From an uncultured Pelagibacteraceae bacterium (GTDB taxonomy: Bacteria; Pseudomonadota; Alphaproteobacteria; Pelagibacterales; Pelagibacteraceae): DNA of 64,000 nucleotides. The notes below the pieces were generated by a model. That model saw only the letters and a list, made by a program, of their open reading frames with translations. It was not told the origin of the DNA and did not search any database. Positions 41,958-51,621 of the stretch are shown one piece after another. How positions within the stretch are numbered: position 1 is the first letter of the stretch; each line of letters starts with the position of its first letter. A program made the position numbers and the translations under genes. The DNA is taken from the NCBI GenBank assembly GCA_902598825.1, contig CACKDD010000004.1, positions 35,242 to 99,241 of the forward strand. The letters run 5' to 3'.

Positions 41958-42713
41958 CCAAATTTTTTTCATACTAAAATAGACTAAGATAGTTAGAATA
42001 ATTAAATACACTATTGCCTTGAAACCCATTTGATGTCTTGTTTCTAAATGAGGCTCAGCTGTCCACATCAAAAATGTAGTGACATCTTTGGACATTTGCT
42101 CAACTGTTGCATTAGTTCCATCAGAATATTCAACTAATCCATCAGATAGAGGGTTCGACATTTTAATTTTGTTTCCATACATATATTTATTGTAATGAAC
42201 ACCCTCATCTAAAGTAATACCTACCGGTGGATCGTCATATCCTTGAAGTAAAGAATAGATATAATCTACTCCACCACCCCTAGCTTTCACTAAAACTGAC
42301 ATATCTGGTGGATATGCTCCACCATTTGCTGCTTGAGCAGCTTTAACGTTTTCATATGGCATTACAAATTTATCAGAAAGTTTTCCAGGTCTTGTAAACA
42401 TCTCTCCATCTGAATTTGGTCCATCTGTTACATCAAAAGATGCTGCAATTGCCTTCGCTTGTTGTTCAGTAAATTCAGGCCCACCTTTTTCTGCCAAATT
42501 TCTATAGCTTAGATATTTCATAGAATGACAAGATGCACATACTTCTGTATATACTTGATAACCTCTTTGCAATGCTCCTCGATCAAACTTTCCAAAAAGA
42601 CCTTTAAAACTCCAATCAGTTTTCAAGTATTCAACTTTTTCTGCTGCTTGAGAACTTAATGGAGTAGCTAAAAATACTATAATTAAAGATAATATTCTTA
42701 AAAAATTTTTCAC
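41934..42713 (-). CDS. petC: Cytochrome c1 (bc1 complex)
   Basis: The haem c subunit of the ubiquinol-cytochrome c reductase. The 259-residue protein has a cleavable signal peptide (about 1-23), the haem-binding CASCH with Cys59, Cys62 and His63, a probable Met axial ligand in the C-terminal half, and a C-terminal membrane anchor (about 231-250). It starts with GTG at 42713, immediately after the petB stop. It forms the petABC operon with the two genes upstream. Confidence 0.95.
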   Translation of the reverse strand: MKNFLRILSLIIVFLATPLSSQAAEKVEYLKTDWSFKGLFGKFDRGALQRGYQVYTEVCASCHSMKYLSYRNLAEKGGPEFTEQQAKAIAASFDVTDGPNSDGEMFTRPGKLSDKFVMPYENVKAAQAANGGAYPPDMSVLVKARGGGVDYIYSLLQGYDDPPVGITLDEGVHYNKYMYGNKIKMSNPLSDGLVEYSDGTNATVEQMSKDVTTFLMWTAEPHLETRHQMGFKAIVYLIILTILVYFSMKKIWSRVETEV

Positions 42714-43976
42714 TTATTTAATTGAACTTTCTTTATTTCTTGCGGTTGCCAAATTAGCTGTACCACCAAGTATAGGCTCGGTAATACTTAAAGGAATAGG
42801 AAGAGTTTTTTCTTTTAAACCTAATACAGGAAGAATTACTAGAAAGTGTAAAAAATAATATGCTGTAGCAACTCTTGCTACTAACAAGTATAATCCTTCA
42901 GCAGGCATTGCGCCGACGTATCCAAGTATTAAAACGTCAGCTACTAAAATCCAGTAAAACTGTTTATATAAAGGTCTGAAGACAGCAGATCTGATTTTAG
43001 ATGTATCAAGCCATGGTAAAGCTGCTAAAATTAAAATTGCAGATAACATTGCAATTACTCCCAAAAGTTTATCAGGAACTGATCTTAAAATTGCATAAAA
43101 AGGTAACAGATACCATTCAGGAACAATGTGTGCAGGTGTTACCAAAGGATCAGCTTCAATATAATTATCAGCATGACCCAAAATATTAGGCGTATAAAAA
43201 ACAAAAAATGCAAAAACAATCATAAACATCAGTAGCGCAAAAGTATCTTTTATGACTATATAAGGGTGGAATGGAACTGTGTCCTTTGAAGGTTTTTTGA
43301 CATCAATTCCTACTGGATTATTATTTCCTGGAACATGTAGTGCCCAAATATGTAACACAACTAAACCTAAAATTAAAAAAGGAATTAAATAATGTAATGT
43401 AAAAAATCTAGTTAAGGTTGGGTTATCAACTGAGTAACCTCCCCATAACCAAGTAACTATCCCTTCTCCTACTAATGGAATTGCACTGAATAGATTTGTG
43501 ATTACAGTTGCGCCCCAAAAACTCATTTGTCCCCAAGGCAACACATAACCCATGAATGCTGCGGCCATCATTAACAAGTAAATAATAATACCTATTATCC
43601 AAATTATTTCTCTAGGGGCTTTATAAGAGCCATAAAACAAAGATCTAAAAATATGAATATAAACTGCTAGAAAAAACATTGAAGCACCATTCGCATGTAT
43701 ATACCTGATAAGCCAACCATAGTTAACATCTCTCATAATATGTTCTACGCTTTCAAATGCCATATCTGCGTGAGCAATATAATGCATAGCTAATGTTAAA
43801 CCTGTTACGATTTGAGTTATTAAACAAAAAGTAAGTATGCCACCAAAAGTCCACCAATAATTTAAATTTTTAGGTGTTGGATAATCGGTTAAATGATTCG
43901 CTAAAGTTAATAATGGAAGTCGATCATTAAACCATTTTCCAGCTTTTGATGTAGGTGTATATTCGTTATCACTCAT
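42714..43976 (-). CDS. petB: Cytochrome b (bc1 complex)
   Basis: The membrane core of cytochrome bc1, carrying two b haems and the quinol oxidation and quinone reduction sites. The 420-residue protein has eight helices, haem-ligand histidines in helices B and D ([43 protein letters not shown]), and the Qo-site PEW motif in [11 protein letters not shown]. It is the long form, with the C-terminal helices fused as in other alphaproteobacteria. Confidence 0.97.
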   Translation of the reverse strand: MSDNEYTPTSKAGKWFNDRLPLLTLANHLTDYPTPKNLNYWWTFGGILTFCLITQIVTGLTLAMHYIAHADMAFESVEHIMRDVNYGWLIRYIHANGASMFFLAVYIHIFRSLFYGSYKAPREIIWIIGIIIYLLMMAAAFMGYVLPWGQMSFWGATVITNLFSAIPLVGEGIVTWLWGGYSVDNPTLTRFFTLHYLIPFLILGLVVLHIWALHVPGNNNPVGIDVKKPSKDTVPFHPYIVIKDTFALLMFMIVFAFFVFYTPNILGHADNYIEADPLVTPAHIVPEWYLLPFYAILRSVPDKLLGVIAMLSAILILAALPWLDTSKIRSAVFRPLYKQFYWILVADVLILGYVGAMPAEGLYLLVARVATAYYFLHFLVILPVLGLKEKTLPIPLSITEPILGGTANLATARNKESSIK

Positions 43977-43981
43977 ATAAT

Positions 43982-44491
43982 TTATCCAATTTTAATCGTA
44001 TTAGCATTTACAAATTCATATTTCGGAACTTCCATATTTGTAGGTGCAGGTCCCTTTCTAATTCTACCCGATGTATCATAATGTGATCCATGACAAGGAC
44101 AGAACCATCCATTATAATCTCCCTTATCATTTAAGGGTACACATCCTAAGTGAGTACAAACTCCAAGCATTACGAGCCACTCAGGGTTTTTTGCTCTGTC
44201 TTCATCTTTCTCTGGATCTTTTAAATCATCAAGTTTAACTGATCGCGCATCTGCAATTTCATCTTCAGTTCTTCTTCTTATGAAAACAGGTTTTCCTCTC
44301 CAAAGAACAGTGATAGTTTTTCCTGGTGTTAATGAACTAACATCTACTTCCGTACTAGCTAACGCTTTCACTGAAGCATCAGGATTCATTTGATCTATCA
44401 TAGGCCAAACTGTAGCACCTACTCCTACCGCTCCAACTGCATAGGTAGCAGTAAACAAGAAATCTCTTCTTTTAGTTTTTTTTTCTGACAT
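43982..44491 (-). CDS. petA: Rieske iron-sulfur protein (bc1 complex)
   Basis: The 2Fe-2S subunit that accepts the first electron from ubiquinol. The 169-residue protein has a twin-arginine motif (RRDFLF) before an uncleaved membrane helix (about 14-30), then the cluster motifs CTHLGC (Cys112, His114) and CPCHGSHYD (Cys131, His134), with Cys117 and Cys133 for the stabilising disulfide. The twin arginine implies folded export by the Tat system. First gene of the petABC operon. Confidence 0.96.
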   Translation of the reverse strand: MSEKKTKRRDFLFTATYAVGAVGVGATVWPMIDQMNPDASVKALASTEVDVSSLTPGKTITVLWRGKPVFIRRRTEDEIADARSVKLDDLKDPEKDEDRAKNPEWLVMLGVCTHLGCVPLNDKGDYNGWFCPCHGSHYDTSGRIRKGPAPTNMEVPKYEFVNANTIKIG

Positions 44492-44584
44492 TAATATTAC
44501 TAATTAAATATACCCAATATTGATTTTTTCTACTTAAATATATGGTTTCATATAATATAAAATACTAAATTTACTACTGATAGA

Positions 44585-45058
44585 ATGACACAGAAATTAA
44601 TAAATGTAGGGCCTAAAATTGCATTATTTGAACCAGATATTCCTCAGAACACCGGGGCAATAATTAGAACCTGTGCGTGTCTGGGTGCAAAATTAGAGAT
44701 AATTGAGCCATGTGGTTTTTTACTAAGCGATAAGCGTTTTAAAAGAGTTGTAATGGACTATATGGATGAGAGGGAAATTAAAATATATCAAAATTCAGAT
44801 CATTTCTTCGAGTCAAAAAAGAATCAAAGAGTAATATTAATGACTACTAAAGGATCTGATTCTTACACAAATTTTAAATTTGATGTGAACGATACAATTT
44901 TATTTGGAAGAGAAAGCGCTGGAGTGCCAAAAGATATTCATGGATTAGTTAAAAATAGACTAAAAATTCCAATGAAAAATGATAAACGTTCTCTAAATAT
45001 TGCATCTTCAGTTGCAATTATATTGGCTGAATGTTTAAAACAAACTAAATTAATTTAA
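44585..45058 (+). CDS. trmL: tRNA (cytidine/uridine-2'-O-)-methyltransferase TrmL
   Basis: A 157-residue SPOUT-class methyltransferase with a trefoil-knot fold. It has IALFEPDIPQNTGAIIRTCACLG at the N-terminus and the SAM-binding knot FGRESAGVPKDIHG and RSLNIASSVAIILAE. TrmL methylates the 2'-OH of position 34 in tRNA-Leu isoacceptors. Divergent from petA and one base from the hemF start. Confidence 0.92.
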   Translation: MTQKLINVGPKIALFEPDIPQNTGAIIRTCACLGAKLEIIEPCGFLLSDKRFKRVVMDYMDEREIKIYQNSDHFFESKKNQRVILMTTKGSDSYTNFKFDVNDTILFGRESAGVPKDIHGLVKNRLKIPMKNDKRSLNIASSVAIILAECLKQTKLI

Positions 45059-45886
45059 ATGAATTTAGAATTTAAAAAAGACTTAACAAGTAATTGGTTT
45101 AAAACACTTCAAGAGTCTTTTTGTGATGACATAATCAAATTTGAAAAAAATAAAACTAAATTTAAATCAACAAATTGGATAAGAAACACCAAAGTTGATG
45201 AAGGAGGAGGAGAATATCGAATACTGCAAGGAGGAAAAATTTTTGAAAAAGTAGGTGTAAACTTTTCCAAAGTTTACGGTAAATTTCCAAAACAATTTCA
45301 AAAAAATATACTAGGGGCAAATAAAGATCCAAGATTTTGGGCATCAGGGATTTCTGTAGTTATGCATATGAAAAATCCTTTGATCCCTGCAATGCATTTT
45401 AATACGAGATATATTTGCACTACCCAAGAGTGGTTTGGTGGAGGAATGGATGTGACTCCATCAAAAAAAGATCTTAAAGAAAAAAGAGAATTTCATAAGA
45501 TTTTAAAGAATATGTGTGATCGTCACAATAAAAACTATTATACAAAATATAAAAAATGGTGTGATGAATATTTTTATTTACCTCATCGAAAAGAATCTAG
45601 AGGAATAGGTGGGATTTTTTTTGATTATAAAAAAGATAATTTTGAAAAAGACTTTAAATTTGTAAGGGATGTCGGAATAACATTTCAATTAATTTTTCAA
45701 AAAATAATCAGAAAAAAAATGAAAAAGAAATGGTCCATTAGTGATAAAGAAATGCAATATATTAAAAGAGGTAGATATACTGAATTCAATTTATTATATG
45801 ATAGAGGAACTAAATTTGGATTACAAACAGGTGGAAATGTTGATGGTATTTTAATGTCATTACCCCCTTTGGCTAAGTGGAAATAA
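45059..45886 (+). CDS. hemF: Oxygen-dependent coproporphyrinogen III oxidase
   Basis: The aerobic enzyme that decarboxylates two propionates of coproporphyrinogen III in haem synthesis. The 275-residue protein shows GGGEYRILQGGKIFEKVGVNFS, PAMHFNTRYI, WFGGGMDVTP, PHRKESRGIGGIFFDY and the C-terminal GRYTEFNLLYDRGTKFGLQTGG, all family signatures. Requirement for O2 fits a surface-ocean aerobe. The haem feeds the bc1 complex encoded next door. Confidence 0.95.
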   Translation: MNLEFKKDLTSNWFKTLQESFCDDIIKFEKNKTKFKSTNWIRNTKVDEGGGEYRILQGGKIFEKVGVNFSKVYGKFPKQFQKNILGANKDPRFWASGISVVMHMKNPLIPAMHFNTRYICTTQEWFGGGMDVTPSKKDLKEKREFHKILKNMCDRHNKNYYTKYKKWCDEYFYLPHRKESRGIGGIFFDYKKDNFEKDFKFVRDVGITFQLIFQKIIRKKMKKKWSISDKEMQYIKRGRYTEFNLLYDRGTKFGLQTGGNVDGILMSLPPLAKWK

Positions 45887-45887
45887 A

Positions 45888-46364
45888 ATGGAAAAAGAAC
45901 CAATAACTTTAAATGGATTAAACAAAATTAAAGAAGAGTTAATTTTTTTAAAAGAAAAAAAAAGACCAGAAATTGTTGCAGCGATTGCAGAAGCTAGATC
46001 TCATGGTGATCTCAAAGAAAATGCAGAATATCATGCTGCAAAAGAGGAACAATCTCACAACGAAGGAAGGATTAATGAAATAAATGATATAATCGCTAGA
46101 GCAAATGTAATTGATGTTAAAAAATTAAGTAACGAAGGAAAAGTAATATTTGGTTCAACTGTTTTTCTAGAAAATTTAGATAATGGTGAAAAAATTAATT
46201 ACCAAATAGTTGGAAAAGATGAGGCAGATTTAAAACAAAAATTAATTTTTTTCCAATCACCTATTGGCAAAGGTCTAATTGGAAAAAATAAGGGTGATTT
46301 AGTTGAAATAAAAACTCCTGCAGGAATAAAAAATTTTGAAATTAAGGATGTAAAGTATATTTAA
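45888..46364 (+). CDS. greA: Transcription elongation factor GreA
   Basis: Rescues backtracked RNA polymerase by stimulating transcript cleavage. The 158-residue protein has the N-terminal coiled coil with the acidic tip (EARSHGDLKENAEYHAAKEEQ) that enters the secondary channel, and a C-terminal FKBP-like domain (SPIGKGLIGKNKGDLVEI). One base after hemF. Its stop shares TTAA with the convergent cca stop. Confidence 0.96.
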   Translation: MEKEPITLNGLNKIKEELIFLKEKKRPEIVAAIAEARSHGDLKENAEYHAAKEEQSHNEGRINEINDIIARANVIDVKKLSNEGKVIFGSTVFLENLDNGEKINYQIVGKDEADLKQKLIFFQSPIGKGLIGKNKGDLVEIKTPAGIKNFEIKDVKYI

Positions 46365-47635
46365 TTATTAATGATATTTTCTAATTTTGTATCAGAAATT
46401 TGAAAATTATTATTTACCCATTCATTTTCTATTAATTTAAGTTTATCACCTAGCTCCTTTCCCTCAGGAACTTTGTACTTTGTCATAAGCATGTCCGCAT
46501 TTATTGGCATTATAGGTTTTGACTTTGTTTCAAATAATTTGATTAATTCTTCATAAATTTTAAGATTTTTTTTTGATTTAATAAGCTTAAACTTTAAAAT
46601 ATCAGTTACGGCTTGCTTCCCGTTGTAATAAAAAAATGCATTCATGCTATTTTCTGTAAATATCTTTTTTTGCGTTTTTTCTTTATAAAAATTATGGATC
46701 ACTTTTACTCGTTTTTGATCTTTTTTGGATAAATTAAATTTATATAAAAAATAATCAGTATTATCTGTATCATCAATTATCATCAGAGATAAAAGGAAAA
46801 TGAAATCTTCGTTCTGTAGGAGAATCTTTTTACTTCTATCTAAATTTGAAAAAATTTTTATATCTTTTAATTCAGGGAAAATAATACTAAATAATTCAAG
46901 ACTTATTTTATCCTTTGATAATCTTTCGATTGTACTTAACTGAATAATTTTTTTTAATTCATCTAATAATCTTTCTTTTGATAGTTTTGAAACCCCATCA
47001 ATATTCATTTTTAATTTTTTAATTATTTCTGTGTCATGAGAGTTTTTTGAGTAATTAATAAAAAATCTTAAATATCGCAGTATTCTAAGATAATCTTCTT
47101 TGATTCTTTGATCTGCATCACCTATAAAATTGACTAAACCGTTTTCTAGATCTTTTTTTCCATTATGAGGGTCAAATAAATTGCCATTACCATCTGAATA
47201 AATTGAATTAATAGTAAAATCTCTTCTTAAGGAGTCATCTTTCCAATTTGTAGAGAATTTTACTTTGGCATGTCTTCCATCCGTAAAAACGTCTTGTCTC
47301 AAAGAAGTAATTTCAAATTTTTCTCCATTTATTTCAGCAGTAACTGTTCCATGTTCAATTCCTGTTTTATAGTAGTTGATATTTTCTTTTTTTAGAGCTT
47401 CACAAACTTGTTCGGGGACCAAATTGGTTGCTAAATCAATATCGTCTACTTTTTCCTTATTTATTATTTTTCTTATACATCCTCCAACATATCTAATTTC
47501 ACTTTCTGACGTAAAAGAATTGATTGCTTCAAAAATTTTGTTTGCTGATGTCTTTTTTGTGAGATCCTTAATATTTTCACTAATGTAACTTAGGTTATTA
47601 GATCTTAAAAAAATTATATCTAAAAATTTTTTCAT
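46361..47635 (-). CDS. cca: CCA tRNA nucleotidyltransferase / poly(A) polymerase family
   Basis: A class II nucleotidyltransferase that builds or repairs the 3' CCA of tRNAs. The 424-residue protein has the head domain YVGGCIRKIINKEKVDDIDLA (catalytic Asp pair), FEITSLRQDV, RRDFTINSIY and the RNA-binding neck LRILRYLRFF. The C-terminal part is poorly conserved. The tRNAs visible in this window already encode CCA, so a repair role is likely. The gene lies directly downstream of tRNA-Gln on the same strand. Confidence 0.9.
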   Translation of the reverse strand: MKKFLDIIFLRSNNLSYISENIKDLTKKTSANKIFEAINSFTSESEIRYVGGCIRKIINKEKVDDIDLATNLVPEQVCEALKKENINYYKTGIEHGTVTAEINGEKFEITSLRQDVFTDGRHAKVKFSTNWKDDSLRRDFTINSIYSDGNGNLFDPHNGKKDLENGLVNFIGDADQRIKEDYLRILRYLRFFINYSKNSHDTEIIKKLKMNIDGVSKLSKERLLDELKKIIQLSTIERLSKDKISLELFSIIFPELKDIKIFSNLDRSKKILLQNEDFIFLLSLMIIDDTDNTDYFLYKFNLSKKDQKRVKVIHNFYKEKTQKKIFTENSMNAFFYYNGKQAVTDILKFKLIKSKKNLKIYEELIKLFETKSKPIMPINADMLMTKYKVPEGKELGDKLKLIENEWVNNNFQISDTKLENIINN

Positions 47636-47638
47636 AAT

Positions 47639-47712
47639 TGGCTGGGGCGCTAGGATTCGAACCTAGGATGCAGGTACCAAAAACCCGTGCCTTACCACTT
47701 GGCTACGCCCCA
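47639..47712 (-). tRNA. tRNA-Gln (TTG)
   Basis: A 74-nt cloverleaf on the minus strand with encoded CCA: acceptor TGGGGCG with CGCCCCA-type pairing, D-arm with GTGGTAAGGC, anticodon loop TTTTGGT giving TTG, and a normal T-arm CTAGG-TTCGAAT-CCTAG. The U1-A72 start and G73 discriminator are glutamine identity features. It sits between ispE and cca, four bases upstream of the cca ATG. Confidence 0.95.
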
Positions 47713-47745
47713 ATATAATGTTCGTATAACACAAAAGAAAAAAAT

Positions 47746-48591
47746 TTATATAGTTTTTGAAGCTATACACCAGTAATTTCTGTACTTTTTAATAACGCTT
47801 TTTTTCGCATGTTCGCATCTTTCTTTTGATTGAAAATATGCTGCTATAGCTGATCCAGACCCTGTCATTCGAACAAATATTGGGTTTAATGATTTTTCTA
47901 AATCTAATTTTACTCTTTTAAGTTTGGGGTATTTGTTAAAAACTATGGGCTCTAAACTATTTTTCATATTTATTAAATTATTGTTATTAAACATCTTTTT
48001 ACTAGGTCTATTTAATTTAGGTTTGTCAAAATTTCTTACTTTTGAATATATATCTTTCGTAGAACATCCAAAATTAGGTTTTACAATCAAAACATAAATT
48101 TTTTTTATTTTGGTAAAATGTTTTATTTTATTTTTTGCGGTTAAAATTGAGTATTTAGTGTTTAGCCCTAAAATTACATCTGATCCTATTAAATTAGCAA
48201 TCTTACTAGTCTCTTTTTTATTAATCTTAATTATTTTTTTTTTTATGAAATATTTCAAAATAGATGCTGCGTTCATTGAGCCTCCCCCTAAACCTGCTTT
48301 ACTCGGAATTTTTTTAATTATTTTGATATGAAAATTTTGGTTTTTGATAAGTTTTCTTTTTTCTAAGATCTGTAATAATTTAGAAATTGTATTTTTTTTA
48401 TCAATATTTTTAGAAAATTTTCCTGTAAATGAAATTTTATGTTTTTTAAATCTAGATTTTTTAATCAATATTGTGTCATACAAATTAATAAAAGCTATGA
48501 TACTCTCAATCTTATGTAAAAATTTATTTTTGCCTACAATATTTAATGCAAGATTCAATTTAGCATATGATTTGATTGTAGAAAAAGACAT
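47746..48591 (-). CDS. ispE: 4-diphosphocytidyl-2-C-methyl-D-erythritol kinase
   Basis: A GHMP kinase of the MEP isoprenoid pathway. The 281-residue protein has SYAKLNLALNIVGKN at the N-terminus, the ATP-binding PSKAGLGGGSMNAAS, and the C-terminal VRMTGSGSAIAAYF. The pathway supplies precursors for carotenoids (crt genes are encoded about 12 kb away), quinones and undecaprenyl phosphate. It starts right at the stop of the TPR gene upstream. Confidence 0.94.
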   Translation of the reverse strand: MSFSTIKSYAKLNLALNIVGKNKFLHKIESIIAFINLYDTILIKKSRFKKHKISFTGKFSKNIDKKNTISKLLQILEKRKLIKNQNFHIKIIKKIPSKAGLGGGSMNAASILKYFIKKKIIKINKKETSKIANLIGSDVILGLNTKYSILTAKNKIKHFTKIKKIYVLIVKPNFGCSTKDIYSKVRNFDKPKLNRPSKKMFNNNNLINMKNSLEPIVFNKYPKLKRVKLDLEKSLNPIFVRMTGSGSAIAAYFQSKERCEHAKKSVIKKYRNYWCIASKTI

Positions 48592-50277
48592 TTAAGAGTT
48601 TTGAAGACCATTAATCATTTTGATATTTATTTTTTTGAGCATGTCTTCTTCAGCATCCTCCATTTCAAGAACGTTGCTCCAAAAATAACGAGCTTGAATT
48701 TTTCTGTCTAATTTCCATAAAATATCCCCATAATGATCATTAACAATTGGATCATCCGGCATTAACTCTACTGCTCTTTTAAGAAATTTTTCAGCTTTAA
48801 AAAAATCATTTATTAAATAATAAGCCCACCCAATTGAGTCGATTATATAAGGATCATTGCTTTCTGCTTTATAAGCAATTTCAAGCATCTCAATAGCTTG
48901 ATTAATTTTATAATCTCTTTCAAGCCACGAATAAGCTAAGTAATTTAATATGTATGCATTGTTGGGAGTTATCTTTAAAGCATGATGTAAATCTTTATCT
49001 GAGGCCTCGTAATTTTTTAATCTCTCATAACTCCCTCCCCTTCGGTAAAGAACATCAGATTTCAAATCAGAATTATCATCTAAATCATCTATAATCATAG
49101 TGTAATATTTTATTGCTTTATTATAATTTTTCGAATTTTTATAAAAATTAGCAATATCAAATAAATTCTTTTTATTTGGAGCCTCTAATTTATTAAATTT
49201 TGAAACAATATAATTTAAAGATTCTTCTTTACTTTTTTGTTTTTCTATTATCTGAGCCTCTTTTTTTAATCTAAACCAATAATAAAAAGCTGCTTCTTTT
49301 TTAAATCTTTTAAGTACTACTTTTGCTTTTTCATATTCTTCATTTAAAAAGTAGTTTTCAGATACTAATGATAAATTAAAAGTAAATTTAGGATTAAGAT
49401 AACTTGAAAGGTTAAGATAAAAGTTTGATGCTTTAAAATCTTTTTGTGAGGAATACAAATTTGAGATTAAAAATAAAAACTCACTAATTAAATCATTATG
49501 GTTTCTACATGAAAAAACATCATTTAATCTTTGCCCATTTTCATTTTCAATCCAACTTTTTCCTTGGGACAATAATAATGTTGTATTAATAAATTCAATC
49601 TCTTTAGTGATTTCTTTTGCTTCATCAATTCTATTTTTTTCAACCAAATAACTTAGATAAAAATAAATGTATCTTGTAAAATCTGACTCATTATTATTTA
49701 TTAAATTTGAAAAATATGAGTCTGTTTTAGGATCATCAAGATAGCACTTTAAAAAAGTATCTGAAATAATCGATAAATTACCAAAATTCTTTTTATTATT
49801 TAAAATTTTTTTTTCTTTAAATACATAAACATATTGTCTTAAGGTCTCTAAAATTGCCTTGTTAAATCTATCTTGCTGAACAAAATTATTAGCTTCTGAT
49901 ATATAATCATAAGCTAAATCAAAATCATTATTCTTTAGGCTGTCTATTAATAACAATAAATAAGCATCAAAAAAATCAGTATTTTTTTTTCCTTTATTTT
50001 GTTTAATTATATTAATTGCTTGGAAAATTTTATTTTCTAAAACTAAAGAGTTAACATATTTTTTTAAATAAGGATCGTGTTGAAGAGTTAATATCTTAGT
50101 AGAGTTAAAAAAATTTAAGGCAGATGAATTATCTTCATTACCTGAAGCTACAATTCCAGAAAAATATTTTGATAAATTTTTAGAGTTAAAATTGTCAAAA
50201 GTTGTACTTTTAGAATGTAGGGGGGTCTGGTAGAATAATAATAAAACTAAAATAAATTTTATTTTTTTAAAAAACAT
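48592..50277 (-). CDS. Exported tetratricopeptide-repeat protein
   Basis: A 561-residue protein with an N-terminal signal peptide (about 1-22) and many helix pairs. Clear TPR units occur in the C-terminal half, for example YNKAIKYYTMIIDDL, NYEASDKDLHHALKITPNN, INQAIEMLEIAYKAES and FFKAEKFLKRAVELMPDDP. TPR proteins of this layout are common in alphaproteobacteria next to ispE; the function is unknown and probably involves protein-protein contacts in the periplasm. It diverges from the UDG gene with 11 bases between start codons. Confidence 0.85.
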   Translation of the reverse strand: MFFKKIKFILVLLLFYQTPLHSKSTTFDNFNSKNLSKYFSGIVASGNEDNSSALNFFNSTKILTLQHDPYLKKYVNSLVLENKIFQAINIIKQNKGKKNTDFFDAYLLLLIDSLKNNDFDLAYDYISEANNFVQQDRFNKAILETLRQYVYVFKEKKILNNKKNFGNLSIISDTFLKCYLDDPKTDSYFSNLINNNESDFTRYIYFYLSYLVEKNRIDEAKEITKEIEFINTTLLLSQGKSWIENENGQRLNDVFSCRNHNDLISEFLFLISNLYSSQKDFKASNFYLNLSSYLNPKFTFNLSLVSENYFLNEEYEKAKVVLKRFKKEAAFYYWFRLKKEAQIIEKQKSKEESLNYIVSKFNKLEAPNKKNLFDIANFYKNSKNYNKAIKYYTMIIDDLDDNSDLKSDVLYRRGGSYERLKNYEASDKDLHHALKITPNNAYILNYLAYSWLERDYKINQAIEMLEIAYKAESNDPYIIDSIGWAYYLINDFFKAEKFLKRAVELMPDDPIVNDHYGDILWKLDRKIQARYFWSNVLEMEDAEEDMLKKINIKMINGLQNS

Positions 50278-50288
50278 AATTACACATT

Positions 50289-51008
50289 ATGACTAAAAAG
50301 ATCTTAAATCAAAATGCCAAATTTGTTCAAACATTAATAGATACTATTGAACCTAATTTTAGTTTCAGTAATGAACCTATAAATAGACTTAAAACAATAA
50401 AAAATAATGAGAGTAATAATAACAACAATAAAATTAAAAAATTATCTGATCTTAAAGATAAGATTAATTCAATTGAGAATTGTAATTTAAAAGACAATTC
50501 CAAAAATCTTATTTTAGGAGATGGGGATGTTAATGGTGCCATCATGCTAATTGGTGAAGCACCTGGATCAGCTGAAGATAACTCAGGTTCTTCATTTCAG
50601 GGAGACGTTGGTACTTTGTTAAATAAAATGTTGATGGCAATTAACATTAAAAAAGAAAAAATTTACTCTACATATGCAGTTAACTTTAGACCTCCAGATG
50701 ATAGAAAGCCTACATCTCAAGAAATAAAACGTTATTCAATATTTTTGAAAGAACATATTTCAATTATAAATCCTCAAATAATAATTTTATTAGGTTCAAC
50801 CGCTATGGAAGCAGTTATGGCATTAAATAACAAAGTTTCAGATGAAAGAGGTAAATGGAAGGAAATTATTCTTAAAAATAAAACATATCCCTTAATAGTA
50901 ACTTTTAGCCCTTCATACTTAATTAGATTTCCTGACAAAAAAAAATACTCCTGGGAAGATTTAAAAAAAATTAGACAAAAAATAAAAGATTTAAGTATTA
51001 AGATTTAA
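50289..51008 (+). CDS. Uracil-DNA glycosylase superfamily, family 4-like, atypical
   Basis: A 239-residue protein of the family 4 (UDGa) type. Motif 1 GEAPGSAEDNSGSSFQGDVG at about 89-108 is well kept. The iron-sulfur cysteines are not: KCRPP is NFRPP (132-136), the next conserved Cys is absent from EIKRYSIFL, and the N-terminal region has a single Cys (65). Motif 2, normally HPA/HPS, is SPS at 207-209. An Asn-rich patch lies near 40-48. It may still remove uracil by another mechanism, or have changed function. Overlaps rnhB (TAATG). Confidence 0.75.
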   Translation: MTKKILNQNAKFVQTLIDTIEPNFSFSNEPINRLKTIKNNESNNNNNKIKKLSDLKDKINSIENCNLKDNSKNLILGDGDVNGAIMLIGEAPGSAEDNSGSSFQGDVGTLLNKMLMAINIKKEKIYSTYAVNFRPPDDRKPTSQEIKRYSIFLKEHISIINPQIIILLGSTAMEAVMALNNKVSDERGKWKEIILKNKTYPLIVTFSPSYLIRFPDKKKYSWEDLKKIRQKIKDLSIKI

Positions 51009-51568
51009 TGAAAATTATTGCGGGAGTTGATGAAGTGGGTCGAGGAAGTTTAATTGGACCAGTTTATGCAGCTGCTGTAATTCTAAAAAAATCAATTAAT
51101 ATAAAATTATTAAAAGACTCAAAAAGTTTAACTAAAAATAAAAGGGAAATTATAGCACTCCATATTAAAAAAAATTCTGCTTGGGCTATAGGAAAGGCAT
51201 CAACAAAAGAAATAGAAAAATTAAATATTTTAAATGCTAGTCTTTTAGCAATGAAAAGAGCTATAAAAAAACTAAAAAAAAAACCAACTCTCACTTTAAT
51301 TGATGGAAATAAATTGCCTGAAATTAAAAATTATAAACTTAAATCAGTAATAAAAGGAGATCAAAAAATACCTTCAATTTCTGCGGCATCAATTATCGCT
51401 AAAGTTACACGTGATAAAATGATAACTAAATTAGCAAAAAAATTTAAAGGTTATAAATGGGATCAAAATTATGGATATGGAACGAAACATCACTTAAAAG
51501 CCATAAAAGATCTAGGAATTACAAGTCATCATAGAAAAAAGTTTTCACCAATTAATAAAATAAAATAG
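51008..51568 (+). CDS. rnhB: Ribonuclease HII
   Basis: Cleaves RNA in RNA-DNA hybrids and single ribonucleotides in DNA. The 186-residue protein has the catalytic AGVDEVGRGSLIGPVYAAAV (Asp, Glu), KDSKSLTKNKRE, TLIDGN with the third acidic residue, and the GYKWDQNYGYGTKHHLKAI segment containing the final one. rnhB directly upstream of ccrM is a familiar alphaproteobacterial pairing. Confidence 0.95.
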   Translation: MKIIAGVDEVGRGSLIGPVYAAAVILKKSINIKLLKDSKSLTKNKREIIALHIKKNSAWAIGKASTKEIEKLNILNASLLAMKRAIKKLKKKPTLTLIDGNKLPEIKNYKLKSVIKGDQKIPSISAASIIAKVTRDKMITKLAKKFKGYKWDQNYGYGTKHHLKAIKDLGITSHHRKKFSPINKIK

Positions 51569-51621
51569 GTTTCACGTAGAAACACTATATCTTGTTATCT
51601 CAAAAAGTTTTGATACAAGTC

